Assembly: GCA_950071875.1 (NCBI GenBank) | Contig: CATMNW010000007.1 | Location: forward strand, 1-22,624 | Length of the DNA: 22,624 nt | Source: an uncultured Erythrobacteraceae bacterium | GTDB taxonomy: Bacteria; Pseudomonadota; Alphaproteobacteria; Sphingomonadales; Sphingomonadaceae | Direction: 5' to 3' | Part shown: positions 8,004 to 16,270 of the stretch, piece after piece | How positions within the stretch are numbered: position 1 is the first letter of the stretch | How the letters are laid out: the number at the start of each line of letters is the position of its first letter | Made by a program: the position numbers and the translations under genes | Notes under the pieces: model-generated | What the model saw: the letters and a program-made list of their open reading frames with translations, nothing else | The model's database searches: none | What the model was told of the DNA's origin: nothing

Positions 8004-8746
8004 TGCTTTCGGCGCGGAATTTGACGATTGGCGACCGTCTTTCGGACATATCGCTCGATCTCGAACCGGGATCGATCACCGTGATTTGCGGGCCGAACGG
8101 GGCGGGGAAGTCGACCCTTCTCGAAGCCTTGTCCGGCTTGCTCTTGCCAGATACCGGCACTGTCACGCTGAATAGCGATCTCTTGGCGGATATGGAGGGA
8201 AGGACGCGCGCACGACTTCTGGGCTATCTGCCCCAAACGCATGAAATCGCCTGGGACGTCACTGTCCGCAGCATCGTCGAACTCGGTCGCTTGCCATTTG
8301 GAGACCGGTCGGCAGCGCCAGTCGATACGGCCCTCGAGGCGCTCGATATAGGCCAACTCGCGGATCGGCGGGCCCAGTCCCTTTCAGGCGGAGAAACCGC
8401 GCGGGTTCTGCTGGCCCGGGTCCTTGCCGGGGAGCCTCGATGGATACTCGCCGACGAACCGCTCGCCGCGCTGGATATCGCTCACCAGCTTGCCCTGCTG
8501 CGCCACCTTCGTGTTGCTGCGAGTTCGGGTAAGGGCGTGGTTCTCGTATTGCACGATCTGGCGCACGCCATGAACCATGCAGATCGCGTGATCGTGCTGG
8601 ACGACGGCGCGAAGGCTGCTGACGGCAAACCGCGCGATGCTCTTTCGCCCAAACTGATAGAGCGCGTGTGGGGCGTGCCGTGCCGATGGATCGGAGAGGC
8701 AGGGGGACAGGCACTGGTAACGGGCCCGAGCGTTACCCAGTCATGA
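8000..8746 (+). CDS. btuD: B12 ABC transporter ATPase BtuD
   Basis: This 248-residue ATPase starts at ATG 8000, overlapping the btuC stop by four bases (ATGA); a second ATG follows directly at 8003. Motifs appear in order: Walker A GPNGAGKST (31-39), Q-loop Gln79 in YLPQT, signature LSGGE (128-132), Walker B WILADEP with Glu153, D-loop AALD and H-loop His185 in VLHDLAHA. All catalytic residues are present. It drives cobalamin import through BtuC from the cytoplasmic side. A longer in-frame reading from 7967 lies inside btuC and is not needed. Confidence 0.94.
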   Translation: MMLSARNLTIGDRLSDISLDLEPGSITVICGPNGAGKSTLLEALSGLLLPDTGTVTLNSDLLADMEGRTRARLLGYLPQTHEIAWDVTVRSIVELGRLPFGDRSAAPVDTALEALDIGQLADRRAQSLSGGETARVLLARVLAGEPRWILADEPLAALDIAHQLALLRHLRVAASSGKGVVLVLHDLAHAMNHADRVIVLDDGAKAADGKPRDALSPKLIERVWGVPCRWIGEAGGQALVTGPSVTQS

Positions 8747-9048
8747 CACGCAAGGAACTTGAGCAGCGCTGGTTCGACCTGACACGGGAGACCATGCCGT
8801 TCCTCGCACAGGACCGTGATTGGCCCGTGCGGTTCGACCATTGTTTCCAGCGAATCCTGCTGGACAACGCGAGCGGAGCGAAATGGAGCGAAACCATTCC
8901 CGCGCCGGCATACCGGAACGCGCCGACTGCAATCCTCCAGCAGGCAATTTCGCTCGGAGAGGCGGTCGTTGCCGGTGAGCAGGACCTGGTCAGGCTGAAC
9001 GACCGGTCGCTGAACTGGCGCGGCAAAAGCAAAGGGCCGGGCCTTTAA
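8743..9048 (+). CDS. Small conserved-looking protein coupled to btuD, function unknown
   Basis: This 101-residue protein begins at ATG 8743, which overlaps the btuD stop by four bases (ATGA), exactly as at the three earlier junctions of the operon. It has no signal peptide or membrane segment, so it is probably cytoplasmic. Notable stretches are TRKELEQRWFDLTRET (2-17), WPVRFDHCFQRILLDN (about 33-48), PAYRN and LVRLNDRSLNWRGK near the end. The central His-Cys and the Trp-Arg ending look like a conserved family. I have a loose memory of similar short proteins being labelled GNAT acetyltransferases in related genomes, but no acetyl-CoA binding motif is visible, so I do not adopt that name. Its stop codon lies in the loop of the terminator hairpin. 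Context suggests a role tied to B12 uptake or use. Confidence 0.85.
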   Translation: MTRKELEQRWFDLTRETMPFLAQDRDWPVRFDHCFQRILLDNASGAKWSETIPAPAYRNAPTAILQQAISLGEAVVAGEQDLVRLNDRSLNWRGKSKGPGL

Positions 9049-9062
9049 GAAAGACCCGGCCC
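9034..9062. terminator. Bidirectional terminator between convergent genes
   Basis: GGGCCGGG (9034-9041) pairs with CCCGGCCC (9055-9062) in an 8-bp GC stem. On the minus strand the stem is followed by CTTTGCTTTTG, a T-rich tract, so it should end transcription of the peptidase gene. On the plus strand it overlaps the end of the B12 operon, whose stop codon (9046-9048) lies in the loop; no T-tract follows in that direction. Confidence 0.7.
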
Positions 9063-9085
9063 CTGCCGTCACCCAAGAAGTCGGT

Positions 9086-11314
9086 TTATTCGACCGTCGT
9101 TTCGGGCAATGCGCCGTCCGACACTTCGCTATCGGCCGCTTCGTCACCGTCGATGAGACCGCGCGCAGCAAGCATCGGGGTCACATCAGGCTGACGGCCT
9201 GCGAAGTTTTCGAACATTTCGAAATAATCCATCGTGCCGCCGCGGCTCAGCACGGTGGCGCGATAATGGTCGCCATTCTCGCGCGTGAGGCCACCATTGT
9301 CGATGAACCACTTGCGGCTGTCACGGTCCAGCATTTCGGTCCACAGATAGCTGTAATAGCCGGCGCTGTAGCCGCTCGGGCTCGAGAAGATGTGGTTGAA
9401 GTAGGTGCTGCGATAGCGCGGCGGGACCAGGTCGATCTCGAGGCCGAGCTCTTCCAGCGACTGGCGTTCGAAGGCGTCGACCTTCTCCGGCGTGTCAATT
9501 GCAGCGGCTTCTTCGGGCGAAAGCGCGCTCCACTTCATGTCCAGCAATGCGGCTTCGACGACTTCACCGAAGTCGTATCCCTGGTTGAACTTGGCCGCAG
9601 CCTCGATCTTCTCGATCAGTTCGTCGGGGATCGTTTCGCCGGTTTCATAGTGCTTGGCATAGTTCGACAGCACGCTCGGCCAAGTGGCCCACATTTCGTG
9701 GACCTGGCTTGGGTACTCGACGAAGTCGCGCGCCGTTGCGGTGCCGGACAGGCTTTCATAACGCTGATCGGCGAAGAAACCGTGCAGGGCGTGACCGAAT
9801 TCGTGGAACGTCGTGTTTACCCAGTCGAAGCTGACCAGCTGCGTTTCGCCTTCGGGTGCCTTGGGAATGTTGAGCACGTTGTAGATGACCGGCTTCGTAC
9901 CATAAAGGTCGCTCTGGTCGACGAAATTGCTCATCCACGCGCCGCCACGCTTCGAGGGACGCTGGAACGGGTCGAAATAGAACAGACCCAGTTCGCTGCC
10001 ATCGCGATCGAACACGGTATAGGTCCACACATCGGGATGATAGACCGGCAGGTCGGTGCGGCGCTCGAAGGTCAGGCCGTATAGCTTTTCGGCCATGTAG
10101 AACACGCCGTCTTCCAGCACCTTGTCGAGCTGGAAATACTCCATCACAGCGTCTTCATCGAGATCGTACTGCTCCGCCTTGATCTTGTTGGCGTAGCGGT
10201 ACCAATCCCAGGGCTTCACGTCGTAATCACCGCCATCGGCTGCGATTGCGGCGTTCAGCATTTCCGCTTCTCGGCGCTGGGTGGCGGCAAGGGCGGGGAC
10301 CATCTGCTCCATGAAATCGACCCCCGGACCCTTCCCCAAGGCCATACGGTCCTACATGGCATAGGTCGCCCAGTCGGGCTTGCCGAAAAGGGCTGCCTTC
10401 TGCGCACGAAGTTCGGCGATTTCGGCGATCAGCATCCGCGTATCGACATCCATCTGGCCATCGGCACGATGGTAGCTGGCCATGAACAGCTTTTCCCGCG
10501 CGGCGCGGTTTTCCATGCTGGGAAGCAGGGGCTGCTGGGTGGTGTTCTGCAGTGCGACTGCGAACTTGCCCGGCTGGCCATTTTCCTCGGCCAAGGTGGC
10601 GGCCGACTGGATATCACTTTCGGACAGGCCGGCCAGATCTTCGCGGCTGTCAAAATATACCGGATTGTCGTTCATGGCCGAACGCGCGAGCTGGCTGAAT
10701 TCGGTCGTCAGGGTCGACAGTTCCGAATTGATTTCCTTCACCCGTTCACGCTCTGAATCGGTCAGCAGCGCGCCCGACTGAACCATGCCATCATAGGTGT
10801 TTTCGAGCAGCTTGGCGTCTTCCGGCGTCATCGTCATCGAAGCGCGATTGTCGTAAACCGCCTTCACCCGTTCGAACAGCTCGGGATTGAGCGTAATCGA
10901 ATCCCCGTGCGCGGTGAGCTTGGGGCTGATCATGGTGTTGATTTCGTCGAGACGATCGGTCGAATTGGAACCTGTCAGCGCGAAGAACACGCGAGCGACC
11001 CGGCCAAGCATCCGGCCGGACTTTTCGAGCGCAACGATGGTGTTCTCGAATGTGGGCGCTTCGGGATTGTTGATGATCCGGTCGATCTCGCCCTTCTGGA
11101 TCGCCATGCCGGTTTCGAATGCCGGGACGTATGCATCTTCCGAGATCGCGTCGAAATCGGGCGTGTTGAACGGCAGGGTGCTGTCATTTGCGAAATAGGC
11201 GGCGGCCATGGCGGCCTCTTCCGTCTGCGATGTTTGTGCCATGGCAGGGCTTCCGGTTGCAGCGGCAATGGAAAGGGCGGCGATAGCGGTGGTGGCCAAA
11301 ATGCGGGCCTTCAT
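9086..11314 (-). pseudogene. M3 family metallopeptidase (peptidyl-dipeptidase Dcp-like) with in-frame amber codon
   Basis: Read through, this is a 742-codon gene for an exported M3 zinc peptidase. The N-terminus has a signal peptide beginning MKARILATTAIAALS and cut after AMA at residue 26; the ATG at 11314 follows CAGGGGAAC. The zinc site HEFGH lies at 504-508 with a further Glu at 533 (FVEYPSQVHEMW), and the thimet/Dcp ending GYSAGYYSYLWTEML follows. The family cuts dipeptides from peptide C-termini; this one would work in the periplasm. A TAG at 10352-10354 (codon 321) breaks the frame: WATYAM, stop, DRMALGKG, with no frame change on either side. The first fragment (10352-11314) is secreted but lacks the zinc site; the second (9086-10345) has it but no signal peptide and could only start at an ATG two codons past the stop. 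Everything else looks intact, so the lesion is recent, a sequencing error, or read through. Confidence 0.88.
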
Positions 11315-11560
11315 GGTGTTCCCCTGAATGGTGGCGCACCGCGCAAAACGCGCGGCACGACTATTGCGACTATGAATGTGCGCTTGAACCGCATCGTACC
11401 CACGCGCAAGGGCGCGCAAGTCGCCGGTCGGCGCCATTATGACATTGGTAGAACGGCAGGAGGCGGGGAGAGGTTCCGCAGCCTCTGGCTACCCTGCCAT
11501 CTCATGCGGCACTTTCGAATTCCGCCACGCACGAATTCGCGGGCGTATCCGTCACAACGC
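11315..11560. other. Leader region of the M3 peptidase gene
   Basis: No gene is seen here. Two possible RNA structures stand out: a hairpin CCGCGC/GCGCGG (11339-11344 with 11350-11355) just ahead of the peptidase ribosome site, and a nested stem with GGCAGG/CCTGCC (11455-11460 with 11493-11498) outside AGAGG/CCTCT (11469-11473 with 11482-11486). The second could end the upstream lipoprotein transcript, but no T-tract follows. Confidence 0.3.
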
Positions 11561-12196
11561 TCACCGTTCGTCCAGCGGTATGCGATCGCCTTCCTTGCGC
11601 TCTGCCTGATCCCGAGCAGCTTCAAGCGCCTCGTCCAGCGCCTGACGATTAACGGTCATGAGCCTGGGCCGGCCTCCCTGTTCATCGACAACCAGCCAGA
11701 CCGCACCAAGGTCGAAGAACCCTCCCTGGTCCTTGGTCACTGTCATCTCGCCAAGATCCAGACGCTGAAGAAGATCAAGCATTTCGGTATCGAAGATATC
11801 GTCGAAGACGGCTTCCACTTCGTCTCGCTTCTCGATCTCGCGCCGGTTTCCCTGTGCGTCGATATACAGCAACGGAATGCCAACCTCTTCGAGAATGCGC
11901 GCCTTGTTGCCGCTTTTTGCCGCTTCGCGCAGGGCCTTGATGGCACTGTCGAACTGACTTGCGCTCGTACCGGTCGCACAGGAAATCGCGCCCCCGTCCG
12001 CAAAATCGTGCGCACGATCAAACTCGACCCGGCGTTCCTTCTGGTTCGACCACACCAGCAACAGGCAGTCATCCGGCTCTGCTTCTGCCTGCCGCAGGAT
12101 CTGGGCGGATTGCTGGGATTGCCCCTCGCTTTCGGGCACGCATGCACATAGCGCCAGACCGAGAGAAGCAAGGGGAAGCGGACGAATTGGGATCAT
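11561..12196 (-). CDS. Putative lipoprotein, function unknown
   Basis: This 211-residue protein begins MIPIRPLPLASLGLALCAC, a short signal peptide with two Cys (17 and 19). The LCAC sequence is an imperfect lipobox, so lipidation at Cys19 is likely but not certain. The mature part is acidic and Gln/Glu-rich, with a CLLLVWSNQKERRVEFD stretch and a later region near FDLGAVWLVVDEQGG. I recognise no enzyme motif. Its ATG overlaps the stop of the upstream ThpR gene by four bases (ATGA), so the two are probably translated together, though an exported protein and a cytoplasmic RNA phosphodiesterase have no obvious shared task. Confidence 0.75.
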   Translation of the reverse strand: MIPIRPLPLASLGLALCACVPESEGQSQQSAQILRQAEAEPDDCLLLVWSNQKERRVEFDRAHDFADGGAISCATGTSASQFDSAIKALREAAKSGNKARILEEVGIPLLYIDAQGNRREIEKRDEVEAVFDDIFDTEMLDLLQRLDLGEMTVTKDQGGFFDLGAVWLVVDEQGGRPRLMTVNRQALDEALEAARDQAERKEGDRIPLDER

Positions 12197-12738
12197 GATG
12201 TCGGACCAAGAGCGTAGCGGATAACCGGATCATAGATCGATCCTTCGGGCCGCAGGATACTTTCGTAAAGGATAAAGGAACCGACGCGGAAAGGGCCAAG
12301 TGCGAAGCCTGCTGTTCGCGACAAAAACGGCTCTACAGGTCCGGTCGACAGATTGAGTCGGGCGAGGGTGATGTGGGGATGATATTTGCGATGTTCCGGC
12401 TCGATACCGGCGGCAATGCAGACGCGTTCTATCCGGCTTTGAAGCGCGAGCAATTCCGCCTTGGGTTCGATGCCAGCCCATAGTGTGTGGACGCGGCCCT
12501 TTTTCGCGAATGTCCCGGTGCCTGAAATGCGCAGCTCGAAGCCCGGAAATTTTACCCCATGCAAAAGATCTGCCAGATCGTCGGCGGAGTGCGGATCCAT
12601 GTTTCCGACGTATCGCAGGGTAAGATGTAATTGGTCGTCATCCTGCCATCGTGCATTGTCGACACCTTCCATGAGGTCGATCAACGCATCGCGTACGACT
12701 TCTGGAGGGCGGATACCGATGAACAAACGATGGGGCAT
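12193..12738 (-). CDS. thpR: RNA 2',3'-cyclic phosphodiesterase (2'-5' RNA ligase family)
   Basis: This 181-residue protein of the 2H phosphoesterase family has both catalytic HxT motifs: HLTLRYVG (His38, Thr40) and HPHITLAR (His122, Thr124). The start MPHRLFIGIRPP is typical for ThpR/LigT. The family opens 2',3'-cyclic phosphate RNA ends and can join or cleave 2'-5' linkages in vitro; it is cytoplasmic and its cellular substrate is unclear. I chose the ATG at 12738; a GTG at 12747 is possible and neither has a clear ribosome site. The stop overlaps the start of the next gene, a putative lipoprotein, by four bases. Confidence 0.9.
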   Translation of the reverse strand: MPHRLFIGIRPPEVVRDALIDLMEGVDNARWQDDDQLHLTLRYVGNMDPHSADDLADLLHGVKFPGFELRISGTGTFAKKGRVHTLWAGIEPKAELLALQSRIERVCIAAGIEPEHRKYHPHITLARLNLSTGPVEPFLSRTAGFALGPFRVGSFILYESILRPEGSIYDPVIRYALGPTS

Positions 12739-12827
12739 TTTGGGCACGGCAGGCTGGAGGTAGTGGCGTAGCTCGGTCGCAAAGCATGCGCTTCGAGCCG
12801 ATCAATAGCGGGTCGAATGCCTTCCGA

Positions 12828-13751
12828 TCAGGTCGAAACCTGACCGGAGCTTTCCCGTGGATCTTCATATGAGGCATCCATGAAAATCTTCGCGCGTCTC
12901 TCGCTGCGATACATGAGCCCCTTGGCAAATTTTCCGCCTGCGGTCGTGTAGTCGAGCTCTGCGGCGATCCTCTCGTAATCCCTTGCTGCAATCGCGGCAT
13001 TCAGTCGCGGACTTTCGCTTTCGGATGCGTTGCCGAGGCCGACATTATAGACCAGATCGACGAGGGCATCGAATTCGTGCTGGAACAGCGGAAGGTCACC
13101 GACGAGTCTCCTGACACCCTGTTCCGCTTCGACAAGATCATCGTCCAGAAAGGCCATGACCTGTTCTTCGGTAATGGTATCTCCCACACGCAAATTGTCG
13201 CCGGGTTCGATGAGGTGCCCGACGCCGACGGTCGGGTAACCGGCAACGTCGCGGTATACCGTGTATCGCACACCTTCTTCCTCGATAAGCGCCTGCTTGA
13301 ACGTGTCACTCGCCTTGAGAAGGGCAGAAGGCATTCGGGCCATCTCGCCCTGCTCCACCACCATTTCAACCGAGCTCGACTGCATGTCGAGTTTGCGAGC
13401 TTTGGGAGGTCCGGTGAACGCCGCCAGGCCCATCGCCCCAGCGCCTAGCATCAAAGTCGCGCGCTTGCGCACAGACAGCTTGGGCCTGACATCGAAAGCG
13501 GTCGTAGCCGCGCGACGTGCACGGCGCAGCTCACGCCGGTGCTGACGCTCGCGTTCGATCCGTTTCAAACGATCTTGCGCCGTTTCGCCCGACTTGGTGC
13601 GCGAAGACGAATGCGCCCAGTCAACATCGTCGAGAGGGCGGTTGAGATCCGCGAGGATTTCTTTCAGTTTTTGGTCTGTTTTCGCGCTTCCCGCAGTATT
13701 GTCGTTGGCACTCGTTCGTCGGGGGTTACGTTGCGCGGTGTCCTTTTCCAT
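12828..13751 (-). CDS. Membrane-anchored GH24 lysozyme
   Basis: This 307-residue protein ends in a phage-T4-type lysozyme domain (about 145-295). The catalytic triad aligns with T4 Glu11/Asp20/Thr26 as Glu159, Asp168 and Thr174 in EEEGVRYTVYRDVAGYPTVG, and GVGHL follows as in T4. Later motifs FDALVDLVYNVG and AKGLMYRSERRAKIF also fit. It would hydrolyse the peptidoglycan glycan backbone. Unlike phage endolysins it has a 95-residue charged, Arg-rich N-terminal region (ANDN near 15-18, a possible coiled coil at 55-82) and one membrane segment (about 98-114), so the enzyme domain should face the periplasm. No holin or other phage gene lies nearby, so this looks like a housekeeping or domesticated enzyme. 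The ribosome site is weak (AAGG well upstream of the ATG). Confidence 0.9.
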   Translation of the reverse strand: MEKDTAQRNPRRTSANDNTAGSAKTDQKLKEILADLNRPLDDVDWAHSSSRTKSGETAQDRLKRIERERQHRRELRRARRAATTAFDVRPKLSVRKRATLMLGAGAMGLAAFTGPPKARKLDMQSSSVEMVVEQGEMARMPSALLKASDTFKQALIEEEGVRYTVYRDVAGYPTVGVGHLIEPGDNLRVGDTITEEQVMAFLDDDLVEAEQGVRRLVGDLPLFQHEFDALVDLVYNVGLGNASESESPRLNAAIAARDYERIAAELDYTTAGGKFAKGLMYRSERRAKIFMDASYEDPRESSGQVST

Positions 13752-13860
13752 TGGGAAGGCACCTTTCGTTCAATAATCTTGTCATTCCCGCTTCTCGAAG
13801 TGATCCGTGCAACCGTACAACGGTCGCTCGGGCGGGGTTCTTACCTGTTGAACGGCCAAA

Positions 13861-13878
13861 GGGGCCAATTCGGTCCCC
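13861..13878 (-). terminator. Possible terminator after the diguanylate cyclase gene
   Basis: Read on the minus strand, GGGGACC-GAATT-GGCCCC folds with a single bulged A and is followed by TTTGG. It lies 45 bases past the diguanylate cyclase stop. The T-tract is short, so this is tentative. Confidence 0.4.
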
Positions 13879-13922
13879 GATTTATCGTTACAGCGACACG
13901 GCTGAACGGCGATCGCGCCTTT

Positions 13923-15101
13923 TCAGGCGGTACGGTGAACGCGGTTGCGACCGGTATTTTTCGCTTCGTAACAGGCCATATCCGCCCGCAGCAGGGCATC
14001 ATCCAGCCCTTCGCCGAAACGCCAGCTTGCAAGGCCCATAGAGGCCGAAATCCCGATGCCGGGAAAATCGGGGAACTCGGCGCGGATCGCATAAATGCTT
14101 TCGCGCAAATGCTCTGCCGCTTCGGCGATGTAGGTATCGTCCAGGCCGTGGACGATGACGAGAAACTCTTCCCCGCCCATGCGAAATGCCAGAGGCTGGC
14201 TGTTTCCATCGAGCTCTTCGCACCATTCGCGGATCGTCTTGGCGCTTTCGATCAGGACATGATCGCCAACAGCATGGCCAAACGTGTCGTTGATAGTCTT
14301 GAAGCGGTCGAGATCGATGGTCAGCAGATGCCGTGTCGATGCACTGCGGGTTCGGCGCGTTTCCTCGAAAAGCTTGCGCCTGTTAAACAGGCCGGTCAGC
14401 GGATCGCGCCAGCTAAGAAATTCCGCATGGGCAAGCGCTTCAGCAAGGTTCTCCGACAATTCGCGGTTCTCGACGAAGACCGCTGCCGAGCTGCGGATAT
14501 GCTGCCCGGTGTTCGAGCTGTAGATGCGCACTCCGATAACTCCGAGGGTTAGAACGGCCAGGAAACCGCTGTGCACATCGGCCGGGTGAAACAGGATAAT
14601 GGCACAGCCCGTTGCCCAGAAACTGACAAGCATCGCATCGCGCGACGCGGGAAGGGCGGCCAGCGTCACGGAAACGAGAGTGACCGTGATTATGACGACC
14701 ACCTGGATCAGGGACACTGCGACGACCGAGGCATCAGGCGGTTGCGGCCACATCATCAGGGCCAAGGTAATGCCGGTCAGGGACATGGCCCCGAACAGTA
14801 TCCTCTGCGACCACCGGATCGGCCGGCGCATGCGCACTCGCCGCTCCAGGCGAGACGCCGCGTTGCGTGTGAGCAGAAACGATGCGAGCCGAAGCGTCAA
14901 CAACACGAACATGGGGGCCGGGTTCGGCAGCAATGCGACCCCGATCGCGAGCAAGCTGAGAGAAATGATGCTGGCAGTAAGCGAACGCCGCTCGCGCTCC
15001 AGCATCGCGATAACGGCTTCGCGCTCGACTTCGTAGGCTTCGACAGAACCTCGCGCGCCGAGATCGGCCAATCCGTTTAAGTTTTCAGGTTGGTGAAACA
15101 A
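13923..15101 (-). CDS. Membrane-bound diguanylate cyclase (GGDEF)
   Basis: This 392-residue protein has a short cytoplasmic N-terminus, about six hydrophobic segments between residues 42 and 195, a linker helix (about 205-228) and a C-terminal GGDEF domain. The domain shows DPLTGLFNRR (233-242), IDLDRFKTIND with Asp263, the active-site motif GGEEF (309-313) and ADMACYEAKNTGRNRV at the end. All catalytic residues are present, so it should make c-di-GMP. The position of the RxxD feedback site reads NSQP, so product inhibition through that site is not expected. The start is a TTG at 15101; no clear ribosome site precedes it and an internal ATG at residue 33, just before the first membrane segment, is an alternative. 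It is followed on the same strand by the lysozyme gene and preceded by the RTX gene. Confidence 0.9.
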   Translation of the reverse strand: MFHQPENLNGLADLGARGSVEAYEVEREAVIAMLERERRSLTASIISLSLLAIGVALLPNPAPMFVLLTLRLASFLLTRNAASRLERRVRMRRPIRWSQRILFGAMSLTGITLALMMWPQPPDASVVAVSLIQVVVIITVTLVSVTLAALPASRDAMLVSFWATGCAIILFHPADVHSGFLAVLTLGVIGVRIYSSNTGQHIRSSAAVFVENRELSENLAEALAHAEFLSWRDPLTGLFNRRKLFEETRRTRSASTRHLLTIDLDRFKTINDTFGHAVGDHVLIESAKTIREWCEELDGNSQPLAFRMGGEEFLVIVHGLDDTYIAEAAEHLRESIYAIRAEFPDFPGIGISASMGLASWRFGEGLDDALLRADMACYEAKNTGRNRVHRTA

Positions 15102-15233
15102 CGAGGTGAGGCCTAGCTTCCTTTGAAGTCAATCAGGCCTCCAATAACGGCAAATCATTAACGAAGGCATTGGAGCGTATGCGTTGTTCAACTTACCGAT
15201 GAGGGAACGCAGCCCCCAGAGGGAACATGAAAT

Positions 15234-15258
15234 GGCTGGCGGGCATCGCCCGCCAGCC
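15234..15258 (-). terminator. Terminator after the first RTX gene
   Basis: An 11-bp perfect stem, GGCTGGCGGGC with GCCCGCCAGCC around a 3-base loop, is followed on the minus strand by ATTTCATGTT. It lies 17 bases past the RTX stop. Confidence 0.8.
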
Positions 15259-15274
15259 TGGTTTCAGCCGAAGC

Positions 15275-16270
15275 TTACAGGAAGAAGTCAGCTGACACGA
15301 GATCGATTTCGCCGTTCAGGCGGATCGCCATGTCGGCAGCTCCATCGCCGTCGCTGTCCATCTGGACGAGAGTGTCGCCGTTTCCGTCGAACTCGTAGCG
15401 CAATTCGCCTGCTGTACCGCTGAAGGCGGCATCGCCTACGAATGTGAAGGCATCATCACCGCCACCGGAGATGGCGTCGACTTGCGTAAGCGAGATGATA
15501 TCGCCATCCGCCTGGCTGAAGTCGGTGATGACATCGGCATTTATTGCGCCCTTCGCGCTATCCAGCAGATCCGTGAAGACAAAGCGGTCGGCATCTGCGC
15601 CGCCGGTCATCCAGTCCTGTCCAAGGCCGCCGATCAGAACGTCCTGACCACGCGCCCCGTCGAGGCTGTCACGACCGCGACCGCCATTTAGGTAATCGTC
15701 GCCACCACGCCCATCGAGCTCGTTCTCGTTCGTCGAACCGAACATGACGTTGCGCTCTTCATTGCCCGTGACGGTGCCCGATCCGGTCAGTACGCGAACG
15801 GTCTCTACTCCATCGGAAACGGTCCAGTCGGTGCCGTAAATGCGCACCTCGTCGCTACCTTCTCCGGGGTTTTCAATGACGACGTCGTTCACCGCTTCGA
15901 CGAAGTAGATATCGTCACCGGCACCGCCCAGCATGACATCGTCGCCATAGTCTCCGCGCAACACATCGTTGCCGTCGCCGCCTTCCAGCCTGTCATTACC
16001 GAACTGGCCACGCATGAAGTCCGCACCGCCACCGCCGAGGATGGTATCATCGCCTCGCCGACCGTCGAGGAAGTCGTCTCCGCCACGGCCCGCCAGCACG
16101 TTATCCCTGTTATCCCCGATAAGCGTATCGGCGAACGCGGAGCCGCTCAGGTTTTCGATGGATGACAGGGTGTCGCTGCCTGCACCGACCGTATCCTGGC
16201 TCTGACCCTGTTTCACCAGGCTGACCGATACGCCGGCAGTTGCGGAAAGATAGCTGGCGGTATCAGAACC
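15275..16270 (-). repeat. C-terminal RTX module, copy 1
   Basis: This part of the 648-residue protein is homologous to 18040-19086 along its whole length, in the same orientation. Shared blocks include DFMRGQFGNDRLEGGDGNDV, DDIYFVE, VVIENPGEG, YGTDWTVS, ETVRVLTG and MTGGADADRFVF. The copies are diverged in DNA, so this is an old duplication or module exchange, not a recent one. Confidence 0.85.

Noticed and set aside
9086..11314. Frameshift or two separate peptidase genes
   Set aside because: The reading frame is identical before and after the TAG and the homology runs on without a gap, so it is a nonsense codon and not a frameshift or a gene pair.
12828..13751. Prophage remnant marked by the GH24 lysozyme
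   Set aside because: No holin, structural, integrase or attachment-site signals lie around it and the protein has its own membrane anchor.
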